This document shows, one piece after another, positions 11,173-22,574 of a stretch of 64,000 nt of DNA (position 1 is the stretch's first letter; the number at the start of each line of letters is the position of its first letter). The stretch is taken from the NCBI GenBank assembly GCA_017354895.1, contig CP071493.1, positions 6,448,001 through 6,512,000 on the forward strand. Direction: 5' to 3'. This DNA is from Podospora comata (taxonomy: Eukaryota > Ascomycota > Sordariomycetes > Sordariales > Podosporaceae). The position numbers were made by a program, and so were the translations under genes. Below the pieces are notes generated by a model, which did not search any database, was not told where the DNA came from, and saw nothing but the letters and a program-made list of their open reading frames with translations.

Positions 11173-13945
11173 CTACTTAATAGTCCTCTCCACCAGCTCC
11201 CTATACATAGCCTTAACATCCTCCACATCAGCTCTCAACTCCTCCACCTCCTCGCTCTTCTCCCCCAGCAGCTCCAGCGTGGTCTCATACCGCTCCTTCA
11301 CCTCCCTCACCTCCCCCTCCAACACCCCCACCCTCTTCACCGCAGCACTGTTTTCCTCCACCTTCTTCATCATAGCCACAATCTCCGCCCTCGCCTCGTC
11401 CCTCTGCTTCGAAATCCTCGACAACTCCTCCTTCGCCGCCACCTTCTCCGACTCCAGCCTCCTAATCGCGGCGCTCATCCTCTCCACCAACTGAACCGAC
11501 GGCCCGGCAGCAACGGTGGAGACGGAGACCATATCCTGCATGATGTTGTTCTTATCGTTATCCCTCCCGCCACTCCCACTGAAGGCGTCTTCCCCTTGCT
11601 GGATCTCCCGGTGGTTATTCAATATCGAAGGCGGGGCAGCCTCACTCGTAGGACTGAAAATAGACGTGGGACTGAAGATCCCACTGTTGCTCGTCGGGTG
11701 GGAGGGCAGAGTAGGGCGGGCAGGCGGTTGGGCCGAGGGTCTTCGACTAAAAGAACCCATTCCGGGGATGGGCAGCCCGATTCGGGAGTTGGCATCCCCC
11801 GCCTCGCTGTTGCTGGACTGCGCGCCAGAAATCTTCCTCGCCTTGCTGGTAAGGGTTTGGATGCCCAAGAAGTCGGTGCTAAATGTTCGCTGAGGGACGG
11901 CGGAGAGCTGAGGCGAGGCAGGGCGGCTGTCTGGTTTGAACAAGGGGGTGCCAGGGAGATCCTCGAGCCAGGAGCGGGGGCGCTCGACGATGGGTTGGTG
12001 AAAGCTGGTTTGGAGTCTTTCCTTTTCGGCTTCGAAGGCTTGCTTTTGCTTTTCGAGCTCAGACTTGGCTTCTGAGAGGGCCGTTTCAGCCGCTTCAGCA
12101 CGTCTGGTGAGGGCGTCAAGTTGGGCTTGGTAGGATTTGGCATCTTGTTGGATCGTGGGGATTTTGGTCTTGGTCTCTTCCAGTTCCTCTTCGTGGCGCT
12201 TTGCGCGGACGGCCTGCTGCATTGTCAGTAGTTTGTCGGGGACTCATCGCACAGCATTCGAGACTTACCGCCTCGCGAGCTTTCCGCCTCATGTCCGATT
12301 CTCTTTGAAGAGCCTCGTCTCTTTCCTTTTCCAGCCCAGCAATACGAGCCAGCAAATTGGTCTCAATTCCCTGCCAGTTTTCACTCGCGATGGAGTACTG
12401 TGTCTGCAGCTGTTCGATCTGCCGCAGTAGTTTGGCTTGCGAGTCTCCAGCCACACCCGAAGATGCCTCCTCTGCTCGCATCCTCATGGCCTCGAGCTTC
12501 CCTTCCATCATCTGGACCTCAGCCTTTAGCTCCAACTCTTGCACACGGGCTCGCTCGTTCGCCCTTTCCACCTGCTCTCGAAGGTCGTTTGCTTGCGCTT
12601 TGGCACGATCTGCCACCAGAGTCTTTTCGACCTTGAGAGCAGCCACCTGCTCTTCCAGATCATCGATACGTCGCTTATCCTGTTCTCTCGGGCGTTCGTT
12701 TGCCTTGGTCGATAGCTCGTCTACTTGTTTTTTGGCTTTTTGCAGTTGACTTCTGAGGTCCGCGATGGTAGCATCCTTCGACCGTATCTCTGGTCGCAAG
12801 CTGCCGAGTTCCTTCTGAGCTTGATCATACTGCTTTTGCAGAACCACCTGTGATCTTTCCAGCTCCTCTGCTCGGCGAGCGCGCAGACGCAAATTATCCA
12901 ACTCCTTGTCAGATTTGTCCTTTGCCATCTTCAGGTTGTTAATCTCCTTCTCACCCTCGCCAACTTTGAGCTGCAACTTCTTCATGATCGTACGGTGCTT
13001 TTGCTCAGTACTGGCGAGCTTCTTGCCCTCTTCCATGAGCTGGGCGATCTGCTGGTCCTTTTCCGCCAACTTCTTCTCGAGACTCCCAGCCGGTGCAGCA
13101 AGGGCGGCCTTCCTGGCTGAGTCTGTGGCCTCTCTCGCGAGAAACTGCAGTTTGGCTTCAAGAGCATCGATGCGCTCTATGTAGCCATGAATCTCCTCCT
13201 GCTGCTGAGTCTGAGCCACGTCCGGCACATTATTGCCATCCTTCTGCGTTTCTTCGTCTCCAACTGTTGTTTGGTCGGGTTTGTTGGTGATGATCTCCTC
13301 TGCTTCAGGGGCAGGAGTAGGGGTGGGCGCTTCCACGGTTGGCGTGTTCAGGAGAGGCACTTCGGCTGGCGGTGGTGCATCGGGGGATACCTTCGCGCCG
13401 TTGACATCATCTGTGACCCCCTGTTCCGTTGTTGTCCCATTCTTCAAGTCTTGCTTGGTATCAATTTCCTTCACGGCATTATCTTGGGACGTTCTGACAA
13501 CATCCAGGGAGCCCCGCGGCGAAGAAGTATCCCTTGGCGCATCCTTCAATGCTGGACTCGCCGGACCTATACTATCGATCGATGTGCGGCTCGCTGCGTC
13601 TAGACTTTGGCGCGGGCTTCCTTGCGCAGAAAGGGGCTTTTGACCGGCCGTTTTCGCAGCTATGGCCCGCGCAAGCCTTTCTTGGAGCCGATCGTTTGCG
13701 CGGGTGCTCGAGGAGGTCCTGGAGGGCCCTGCAAGGAATCCATACTGTCAGAAACCTACAGCCTTCTGGGAAGAGCTTCGATCATCAAGCATACCTGGCG
13801 ATTGCTTCACTGGCGAAGCAGGAGGGGCGGGCTTAGCCTCCTTCGTTTGCGCCGAGCCATCATTGTCCTCGCTGAGTATATTATCCAGGCGAGCTTCCAC
13901 ACCAGCTACGGCTTGGGTCAGAAACGACCCCCATCGCGCGGCCAT
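11173..13945 (-). CDS. TMF1: Golgin of the TMF / Sgm1 family (TATA element modulatory factor-like)
   Basis: Long coiled-coil protein expected at the Golgi, where TMF golgins bind Rab6/Ypt6 and tether vesicles. Three exons on the minus strand, 13945-13795, 13728-12269 and 12216-11173, give 884 aa. The N-terminus (MAARWGSFLTQAVAGVEARL) matches the start of TMF proteins. Residues of about 150-560 are near-continuous heptad coiled coil rich in K, E, Q and L. A Ser/Pro-rich linker follows. The last 110 residues (VERMSAAIRRLESEKV ... ELRADVEDVKAMYRELVE) match the conserved C-terminal Rab6-binding TMF domain. The intron 2 acceptor is a tandem CAGCAG, so one Gln may be included or skipped. Older literature names the family after a supposed TATA-binding role; the Golgi role is better established. 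Confidence 0.88.
12214..12219 (-). other. Tandem NAGNAG splice acceptor
   Basis: The acceptor of TMF intron 2 reads CAGCAG on the minus strand. Use of the first AG adds one Gln to the protein (EA-Q-AVRAK); use of the second omits it. Both keep the frame. Confidence 0.75.
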
Positions 13946-15223
13946 TGCTCAAAATAACAACAGCACGGCAGTGCTCGCTATGACGTTGCCATACAAAGGC
14001 GGGGAACAACGGTATAAGTACGGTGGTCGCCGTTACATTCGATCCATCACAAGTCGTCGAGGGAGGAGGGTAGATAGGTAGATAGGTACGGCAGGCTCGC
14101 AATCTTCCGATGCCTGCTTCACTTGCAGCTTGTCGCTTTACATCCAGGTACACCGAGAAGCCAGAATCCGGTCGTGACGCATGTCGACACAGTAAGACGA
14201 ATTACTGTTGCGGAAGGGGTGGTCTCGTATTCTTCCTCAACACAAGTGCTTGGTCCTTGGCGAAAGGCCACGCCAAACTTACAGAGTGTCCAAGCCTTCC
14301 AGGGATTCGTAATTGTTCGGCAACTGTCAGCAAGGCGGTCCTTGGCTCCAGAGAGCCAATGGGATCCGCTACAGCTCTCGGTTCAGCCCTTCAGGTGGGG
14401 CCGACCTGCTTCAAAGTCAACGCACAGGCCATCCAAGTCGGCATGACCAACGGCGTTTTGTTGTTTGAGAATTCGAATTTCAAAGACTCCATCCAAGTAT
14501 TTTTATTTTATAGCATGTTATACCACCGAGATAGACTTTGACGGCAGCTTCTATATGACTGAAGCTTCCACTAACCCTCATGGCACCTTGGTATACGGTG
14601 GTTAGAGATGTAAAAGCTGCCGAGAACGTGCATCATTACATCATCTGCCAGGATCCACCAGCATCGCAGTACTCCATCTCTGAACATTCATAATTCAAGG
14701 TCGAGACGAGGCTTATCGTTATCGTAGCTTCCAAAGTTCCATGATTCTTGCCGGTTGGGAAGCACCAACACCAAAGTTCACAGTGGAGATTAATACGTTG
14801 GCAAGCCCCCAAGTTATAAATTTCAGGCCCTGCCTTCTAAGTCGCTGTCCAGTGTTTGATTCCGAATCAGCCGCTTCCAGCATCCTCCCTTCTAACCCTC
14901 CACCGGTATTTATCGGCTGACGGCACGCACAAGAACCTCACCTAGGCCGGGGCCTCGTAAAATACTGGTTTTGATCCTGCGCTGGTTGTTGTTGCACCAA
15001 CACACCTTCAGACACACTCGATATTTACGTGCGTTACATATTGGCCCCGAGAACAGCAAGACGAGGCCCAGCACAGCGGAACCGAGACGGATAACCAGCG
15101 CAACCCGTCTCTTGGCGTGCGTATTGTGCTCGAAGCTCAAACACCAGATCTCTGACCACTTTGTTGCCTTGCTTGTTTCGCACCATTGTTATGAGACGGG
15201 GTGTCGCTTGAGTGTCGTACACA
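13946..15223. other. Divergent intergenic region, TMF / ceramidase
   Basis: 1.28 kb between two divergent starts, so it should hold both promoters and leaders. Several short frames exist but none has an ATG start with a recognisable product. A pyrimidine-rich patch at about 14868-14905 could be a leader element of the ceramidase gene. Confidence 0.5.
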
Positions 15224-16520
15224 ATGGCATTGGCTTCGGCATTTCGGATTCCTTACCGGGAGGCGCGAACTGGGTTTTGGGGGGAGCAAACGTCGACGTT
15301 GAACTGGTGTGAAGAGGTAAACAAACCCCCTTTTGTGCGCCAACTGGTCGGAAAGCCTTGGCTGATCAGAACGTCTAGGACTACAACATCAGCTACTACT
15401 GTGCTGAAGTGGTCAACACACTTACAAACTTGGTTTTTATGTACCTTGGCTTCAAAGGGCTACGCAATGTCATCAAGTATGCGCACTCCAAGGTGTTCAT
15501 CCTCGTGTTTCTCGGCTACATGGTCGTGGGTCTCGGTAGCATGGCGTTCCATACGACGCTGAAGTGTAAGTTCTCCTTGAGTGATAGTGTAGGCACTTGT
15601 CCTGTTCTAACGTGGAATGCAGATGAGATGCAACTCGCAGACGAACTCCCCATGATATACACCATCTGCATCATGGCATACGTAGCTTTTGGAACCAACA
15701 AGTCTCCTGCTGTGAAGGGTCTTCTTGCGGTATTCCTGCTGGGACTTGCCACTTTTATCACGGTTTATTATCTTTACGCAAAGGACCCAGTCTTCCACCA
15801 GGTGGCTTATGGTTTATTGACGGCGTCAACAATTTTCCGCGGATTCTACGTCCTGGAAGGGTATGTCAAACAGAGGAAAATTGGCTAGTGCGTATTTGAA
15901 TATGGCACACTAACTGTAAGACAGTGTGTTGCGACCAGCGTTCAAGAAAAGGAACCCTGCCACGTGTGACCGGCACATGAAGGAAATGTGGACACTGGCT
16001 CTGACAGGTATGTCCTACTTACACAATACCTATGGTTATACAGCAGGAGGCTGATTTTAAATGGCAAGGCATTTTCATGTTTCTGGCTGGTTTCCTCATC
16101 TGGAACATTGATAACGTCTTTTGTCACCACATCACGCAAACGAAGCAAAAGGTTCTTCTACCGTGGGCCATCATCTTTGAAGGGCATGGATGGTGGCACA
16201 TCCTAACCGGTCTTGGTATGTTCCTCCTGCCCCCCTCATGCTTCCATGATAGGATAAATATGTCGATACTAACGCTGTGTGTAGGTGGTGCGTATTATCC
16301 CTTCAGAACCTAACCATTTCCATTCTTTTTGTTTTTGTTTTATTTGCGTGCCCAAGGCTGACTCTGTTCCACAGCATACCATATGATTCTCTGGAGATTG
16401 TGGTCCAACTGTTGCCTGGACGGGAAAGAGGACGAATTTATGCTGGACTGGAAGCCGTTACGCACAATCCCGCAAGTGGTCCCGCGTACCAAGGGTGCAG
16501 CTCATCTCAAGACCCAGTGA
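15224..16520 (+). CDS. YPC1: Alkaline ceramidase (Ypc1/Ydc1 family)
   Basis: Integral ER/Golgi membrane hydrolase that cleaves ceramide to sphingoid base and fatty acid. Exons are 15224-15316, 15379-15565, 15623-15860, 15925-16007, 16069-16215, 16285-16287 and 16375-16520, giving 298 aa. Family motifs are intact: the N-terminal SFW-like segment (GFWGEQTSTLNWCEEDYN), the EVVNTLTNLVFM helix, GLGSMAFHTTLK with the metal-binding His, the ADELPMIY segment, and a C-terminal FEGHGWWHILTGLGAYH region with the second His cluster. About seven hydrophobic helices are visible. The acceptor before exon 5 is AAG, rarer than CAG or TAG, but it alone keeps frame. The 3-nt exon restores the TGLGAY motif. Catalytic His and Ser positions appear intact. 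Confidence 0.9.
16285..16287 (+). other. Apparent 3-nt exon of the ceramidase gene
   Basis: The intron before it (16216-16284) has GTATGT, TACTAAC and TAG signals. The next (16288-16374) has GTGCGT, CTGAC and CACAG. Only the triplet GTG lies between them. With it the product reads TGLGAY; without it TGLAY. The frame is kept either way, so only RNA or homologues can decide. Confidence 0.6.
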
Positions 16521-17291
16521 GGCGGCTCTGTCCTACCTTAGGTGAAGATCACTATCCGGGATGATTCTTGATGGTAACGAGGGCCTTGTACATTGCCTAT
16601 GTGTCCCACACCGCATACCCTCTTTGTGGCAAGGCAACAGCATAGCAACGATACACCAAGTCGACTACGCGAAAAGGAGTCAAAAACAAGATCCTCGGAT
16701 GACAAGCACGACTTCGGCAGGGCGGGGTCAAAGGTTGAGCTAAGAGATAAATAAAAAAAAAAACACCGGAATATAGGCAGAGCCTCATTTATGGAACATG
16801 GTACTGGGCTCTAGAACTGCTATATAGTTACGATGGGCGTTAGTGATCACGGTTCCACATGATAGATGTTCGACTCGCGGACAAAATAATTAAAAGGTCT
16901 ATAACATATACCTAACGCTTATCTACAGTCCTGCTGAGGCCTTCACCCGAGTAGCAATTCTCTAGTTTTGCCAACGACGTCTGTCATGTGCGCGTAGCTG
17001 GTATTGGCACGGTGTTGAATTACACACCAATTACGTTACGGGTACACCATTTGGCCTACGAGCCCAACACCGCAACCCAAATTTCCATTTTCAACGGCCA
17101 GTGGAAGAGACCAGCAACGACACTGAGCCCCAGCAAAGTTGCTTTGACATCGACTGCATTTCCATTTGTTACCGCAACTCGCTCGGCTGCGGCACTTTCA
17201 CGACATTTTACTGCCTGAACAATAAGCATCGCCTTGCTTTCTTATCCTAATCTGTTTGGCAGCCCAGTCAGCCTCATCACAACCACCCAAG
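16521..17291. other. Intergenic region, ceramidase to prefoldin 1
   Basis: 771 bp on the shared strand: 3' UTR of the ceramidase gene and promoter of prefoldin 1. There is an A-rich run at about 16750-16765. I see no gene. Confidence 0.55.
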
Positions 17292-17844
17292 ATGTCGATA
17301 TCAAACGAAGCGCTGCAAAAGGCAAGTCACCTCTCACAGACAAGATGAGTGTTACGAAGTCCGCCAGTCGGGCATCAACGCCTAATCATGAGTTTAACAT
17401 GCCGGCAAGAAATTACACCAAACTAACCTTGGGCCTTTCGCAGCTCGTCAGAGAGATCGAGTCGCAGGCCATCGCTGCGCAACAGCAAATCGGCCTGGTC
17501 CGCACTCAGATGGCGTCCAAGCAGCGTGAGATGCGGCTAGCCCAGCTGACGCGCAGCGAGATCTCATCATTGCCACCCGACACGGCTGTCTACGAGGGAG
17601 TCGGGAAAATGTATGGCTTTCCTGTCTCGTGCTCGTTGCTTGAACCCCCTGACTAACCAACCTCCTTTGCTCCACTATCAGGTTCGTTGGGCTTCCGGCG
17701 CCCACGTTGCAGGAGAAACTGAGCTCTCAGGTCAAGGAGAATGAAACCGAGTTGGAGGCTCTGTCCAAGAGGCTGCACTACCTCGAGACGACGGACAAGA
17801 ATAGCCGGGAGCACATTGAGAAGATGCTCAAGGGACAGGCTTGA
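17292..17844 (+). CDS. PFD1: Prefoldin subunit 1
   Basis: Beta-type subunit of prefoldin, partner of the subunit 5 encoded at the left edge of the window. Three exons, 17292-17321, 17444-17610 and 17682-17844, give 119 aa, the usual length for the family. The start MSISNEALQKLVREIESQA and the centre (GVGKMFVGLPAP) match Pfd1, with helices on both sides typical of the beta class. Intron 1 (122 nt) is GC-AG with donor AAG|GCAAGT, a CTAAC branch site and acceptor TCGCAG. Retaining that intron would replace the second exon's entry by an unrelated peptide and lose the LVREIE helix, so splicing at GC is well supported. Confidence 0.92.
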
Positions 17845-19969
17845 TCTCATACGGCCTTTGCCTCGAGCCTTGATCGACTTTTAGGGATTCACAGACCATT
17901 TAACTCGCGTCTCTTCGGTGCCGATTGTCCCGTGATTGCGAAACTGGGAACGCTCGATGGAAATTGTGGTGTCGTCTGCGGCGCAGTGCAGCATGGAACC
18001 CAGCTGTCTTATCAACCCCTCACTCTCACAACAATATACCCGATGGCACCATGCCGGATGGTTTGGCAAGATGGAATTCCTGTCTTATATCCTATTTCCC
18101 ATACACACAAAGCCTGTTCTCAAGTCCTGTGCTGGACCTGCTGTATCTCATGTCCTCAGTTGTCAAAAAGGCAACTGGCCTGCTGCACGCCCGGCGGCCA
18201 AGGATTCTCCAATACAACAACAATTCAGGTGCCTGGGCGGCGAGGGTCCAGCACATCGGCTCCACGGAGGTGCAGGAGGTACAGAACAAGAGGGCTGTCT
18301 CGCATGCCGCTGGGGAAAGACACGACGGGTTTCGGGCGCCTGTTTTCTGCATACAAAGTGAAGCTATGCAGTAGTATTGTCAAGCCACCAGATGGAAATA
18401 GCCAAGAGGCACTCACAACCACAGGAAACCAAGTCAACAGGCACGGCATCACGACCCGACGCACGCCCGGCGGTTCTAAAGATGGCGAGTAGCCGTCCAG
18501 ACCAACCACGGGGCAGCCGTTTCGACCCTTGCCTGCCAAGATCTTCTGCCAAGCCGCACCAATGCCCCTCCCCTAGCCCTACGCACCGTTTGTTTCGCGG
18601 CTTGCTGCCTCTTGATGATGCCAGCTTCCGAGCCTTTGAAAGAACATATCGCCATGGCCATGGGCTAGAAACTATTCAGAGACAATGTTCGGCTTTCTAC
18701 AGGATGGGAATGAACCGTCCCAGGCGTCTGTCTGATGGGCTTCTCTATTTTCTGCTCTCTCGTCAGTCCCGCAACACAGAGCCACGAGGCTCAGCATCCC
18801 GCTTCCCGTTCGTTTCGCTTCATGCCACTTGTGCCCCTCCCAGCTGCCGTTGGTGCCCCTCCACCCACTCACATGAAGACGTTTCGTTCAGGGTGGAAGA
18901 GCGGGGCCCATCTCTGCGCTACATTCACCTAACCAGCCTCCTTTGCTCTGTCGGAGCACACGCACGCAACGGGGGACATGGAACCTAACCAAGCAGTCTC
19001 ACAGTTCCCCCCTCTCAGCCCCCAAGACAGGTACTCAAGGAAAATGAGATGCTACCAGGCTCCGTCTCCCGCCCTGATGCCGTCCCTCTCTGGTTTTCTA
19101 GAGCAAGTGAGGGGGTAGGACAGTTCTCCCCCACCAAGATGAGCAAGTCGCTCATGGGCCAACCACACGGCGGCCGCACCTTGGAAAAGACAGTTCTTAT
19201 CCCCCCCTCCACCCCTCCACTAGGAGCACACGATACCTAGCTCGTCCCGAGGGCCACAAGTGTGGCACACCTTGGGCCAGTCCTATCACGCGTTGGTCCC
19301 GAGTACCTAGCTGGAATTTATCTAGCAACGGGTAAGGCATGGGCTTCTTATGCCGCACTGCACAGCTGGGAGTGTACAACCTGGCAGCCCCATGGTCCAA
19401 AGGCAAGATGAACAGAGGACAGAGGACGGCAGCCGGGAGGGAGCTGAGATGCTGACAGACGCAGACGGGGAGGTACTTGGTGCGGACCAGTGGTACAGTC
19501 ATATGCATAGAGAGGTACTTGACACACTACCCTCTCACATCCCTGACCGTCCCCAGGCCCCCGAATGTCCCTCCCTCTACCACCCTCCATGCTGATTTGC
19601 TCCTGATGCATCTCCGCTCCCTCTCTTGACCGCCGCCGAATAATAAATGGTGGGTCACACCCCGCTTCTGTTGGCGGCTTACAATTCCTCCTGACCCCTC
19701 CGTCGTGCCACGCCGGCCGTCTTTCCTCACCTTCTTCACTTTTCGATTTTCTTCCCGAAGGGTGTTTTCCATCTTTCCAGTCTTGAGTAGACATATCGCC
19801 CAAGTGTTTGGTTCGGGGATATCACTCCCAACGCTTGAGCTTAGTATATCCTCTCTCTTGGGACTGGGAACAATACGTAAGAACGGCCCATTCTGGCCTG
19901 TCCTCTCATCTTTTCACCCTTGACTCACCGCGGCTTCCTTAGCGACAAAGACCTACTACCACCGCCACC
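17845..19969. other. 2.1-kb upstream region of the coiled-coil gene
   Basis: Between prefoldin 1 and the next plus-strand gene. It is moderately GC-rich, with pyrimidine-rich stretches near 19560-19790. The longest frames (18377-18988 +, 19348-19803 -) begin at non-ATG codons and show no motif. A long promoter or leader is the likely content; a possible leader donor GTAAGA lies at 19876. Confidence 0.5.
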
Positions 19970-22106
19970 ATGCCCCGGTCTTCTTACTTGTCGAGTGACG
20001 ACGAGTCCGTCGACATCACCTACAGGCGCTATGCTGCCCGCGACCGGTCTAGAGGGCCTTCTGGCCCCCCTCCTCCTCCTCCTGGTGGCCCGCCTCATTT
20101 CATCCAGACTGTAGTCCGCGATGCCCGGGACACCCGCCCTTCGGGTCCCACGGGTTACTTCCAGGGCCCTTCCTTCCTCAACTCAACCGACCAGCGAGAA
20201 ATGACCATGGTCCGCGCCCGCTCAAGAGAGCGCCGCTCCCCTCCCATCGTCGCCGGCCCTCCCCAGCCCCCTCCCCCTCCGGCCGTGGTGATCAACCAGA
20301 ACAGGATCAACCAAGGCCAAGGTCGGTCCCGCCGCGGCTCCAGCTCCTCCTCGGACGAGTCCAGCCATGTCTCCTCCCGCTTTCACCACCACTCCCACTC
20401 GCGGCACCGCTCCCACTCCCGCGTGGGCCACTCCCGTTCCTCGTCCACTCACTCCCACCTCGAAGACGCCCGCGAAAGGTGGGAGCTCGAGCGGGCCCGG
20501 GAGCAGCTCCGCGCCATGCAGGTCAGCAACGAGCGCAGGGAGCAGGAGCGCCAGCTTGACCGCTACAACGACGAGAAGTTTGGCCGGGCCCAGGCCGACC
20601 GGGAGCTGGAGCGCCTCCGCCGCGAGGACGAAGCCCGCCGGCGGGAGGAGATGGCCGAGGAGAAGGCCAACCGGAACAAGTCCGACTGGGAGCTGGAGCA
20701 GCTCCGCCGCGAAAAGGAGGCGAGGCGGGCGCAGGAGATGGCCGAGGAGAAGGCCAACCGCAACAAGTCCGACTGGGAGCTCGAGCAGTACCGCCGTGAG
20801 AAAGAGGCCAAGCGCCAGCAGGAGCGCATGGCGGAGGCGTCCTCGCGGGACAAAGCCAGCTGGGAGCTGGCGCACTACCGCAAGGAGAAGGAGGAGATGG
20901 AAACTCGGGAGCAGATGGAGGCCCGGCTCAAGCTTCAGCAATTGAGAGAAAAGGATGAGGCGGAGGCTGCTAGGCAGAGGTATGAGCTCGAGAAGTTCCT
21001 CAAGGAGGAGGAGGAGAGGCAGATCAGAGAGAAGTACACGGATGAGTACGAGCTTGATAGGCTCCGGCATGAGATTGGCCGCATCAAGCGTCGTGAGGAG
21101 GAGATGAAGCGGGAGAGGCACGAGGAGGAGGAGCGCCAGCTGAGAGACGCCAAGGCCGAGCTTGACCGGATAAAGAAGAAGGAGGAGGAAGCCAGGAGGG
21201 AGAAGCAGAAGGAGGAGGAGCAGGAGTACAAGATGGGCAAGGCTGAGCTGGACAGGCTCAAGAGGCAGAAGGAGCAGGAGGAGCGTGATAGGCACTATAA
21301 AGAAGACGCCGAATTCCGCGCGGCCAAGGCAGAGCTCGATAAGATCAAGGCTGAGAAGGCTCGCAAGGCGGAGGAAGAGCGGATCGCCCGGGAGATCGAG
21401 CTCAAGAAGCTCGCCGAGGAGAAGAAGGCTGCTGAGGAAAAGGCAAGGAGGGAGAAGGAGGAGGAAGAGGCTGTTGCTCGGTGGAAGGCCAAGGAAGCCG
21501 AGCGGATCGCCAAGGAGAAGGCTGAGGAGGAGGCCAGAGAGAAGGAGTTCCAACGCCGCCTCCAGGAGCAACTCATCCACTCCGGCCTCGACGAGAAGGC
21601 CATTGAGGCCATCCTGAAGAAGGAGAAGATCAAGAAAGACAAGGAGAAGAGGGACAGGGAGGACGAGAGGGAACGCGAAAGGGAACGCGAGAGGGACAAC
21701 AACAATCAGATTGGCAGGCCGACCTACACCAGAATGTCCCTGAGGCACTTGGACATTGAGACGTTGGCCCATTTCAGGATCGAGTGGGAGTGGGATGCGG
21801 TACGCTTTTCACCTGTCTTTTTTTTGTTTTTCTCCTCTTTTTCCAAGACCTGTTTGCTAATAATGATGTCATCAACAGGAGCCCGGTTACATCCTCATCA
21901 AGCGCTGGGTGCCCGAGTGGGAGCAGCAGCAGCTCTGGGAGCACACCAAAAAGATCCGCATCGTCGAGAAGAGGAAGGAGGAGAAGGTCGTCCTCAAGAT
22001 CAAGGACCACCGCGAGGAGGACGACAAGTACGAGTTTGTGCGCCGCCGCCGTCGGTCCAAGTCCCCCAGTTTGCTCATGTACTTGGCTGGTGGCCGGCCC
22101 GCGTGA
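19970..22106 (+). CDS. Coiled-coil protein with conserved fungal C-terminal domain (DUF8035-like)
   Basis: Two exons, 19970-21799 and 21879-22106, give 685 aa. The ATG sits in an excellent context (CCACCATGC). The first 160 residues are disordered, with polyproline (GPPPPPPGGPP), RSRSR-like and His/Ser-rich patches. Residues of about 160-590 are a highly charged E/K/R coiled coil that includes three near-copies of a unit containing AEEKANRNKSDWELEQ. The C-terminal 75 residues (YTRMSLRHLDIETLAHFRIE, then EPGYILIKRWVPEWEQQQLW) form a compact domain I associate, from memory, with DUF8035 proteins of Pezizomycotina. It ends in RRRRSKSPSLLMYLAGG. No membrane segment or enzyme motif is visible. Function unknown. 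The start RSSYLSSDDESVD resembles that of the large gene at 28194. Confidence 0.82.
20640..20850 (+). repeat. Coding tandem repeat in the coiled-coil gene
   Basis: Three near-copies of a unit of about 84-90 nt encode variants of EMAEEKANRNKSDWELEQ-(L/Y)RREKEA. The first two copies are nearly identical at DNA level; the third has diverged (ASSRDKASWELAHYRKEKEE). Confidence 0.75.
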
Positions 22107-22574
22107 ACTGTTTTCGGCTGCTTTCGGTCTTGTCTGTCGCGATGGATACCCATCTTTTCTTCTCACTCCTTGGAACTTTTTTTTGGTTCGACGATTACGT
22201 TAGGGTTGGGAGGGTTGTTAGTCGGGGAGGAATTGGATACGACATTGGGTAGGAAAAGAGGGAGAATGATGACGGGATGAAGATATGATGATTGTTTTTT
22301 TCTTTTATTTTTTTTGACATGTTCTTTGCGAGTTGAGATAGTTTTGTTTATTCTCGTATAAATACCAAGTCCTTCTAACTCCAAGGCATGACTACACAGA
22401 AAAGTTGAATATCACAGAACTGCTTTGGTTTTGTCTTTCAGCATTCATCATACATGCCCCCGATTTTCCGTTGATATAATACAATGCATCCCCCATCCGT
22501 CCATGACATGAGCGTAGAGGCCAAATATGTGTACAGATGTCATGACACATCAACACACCTCGTCTCTGTATCTC
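22107..22574. other. Convergent 3' intergenic region
   Basis: 468 bp between the stops of the coiled-coil gene (+) and HEM25 (-). T-rich stretches at about 22174 and 22295-22316 look like 3' UTR sequence. No gene is seen. Confidence 0.6.

Noticed and set aside
18377-18988. 203-codon plus-strand frame upstream of the coiled-coil gene
   Set aside because: Non-ATG start, no motif, and competing frames of similar length overlap it.
20222-21772. 516-codon open frame on the minus strand opposite the coiled-coil gene
   Set aside because: It mirrors the GAG/AAG-rich codons of the real gene and reads as Leu-rich low complexity; a shadow frame.
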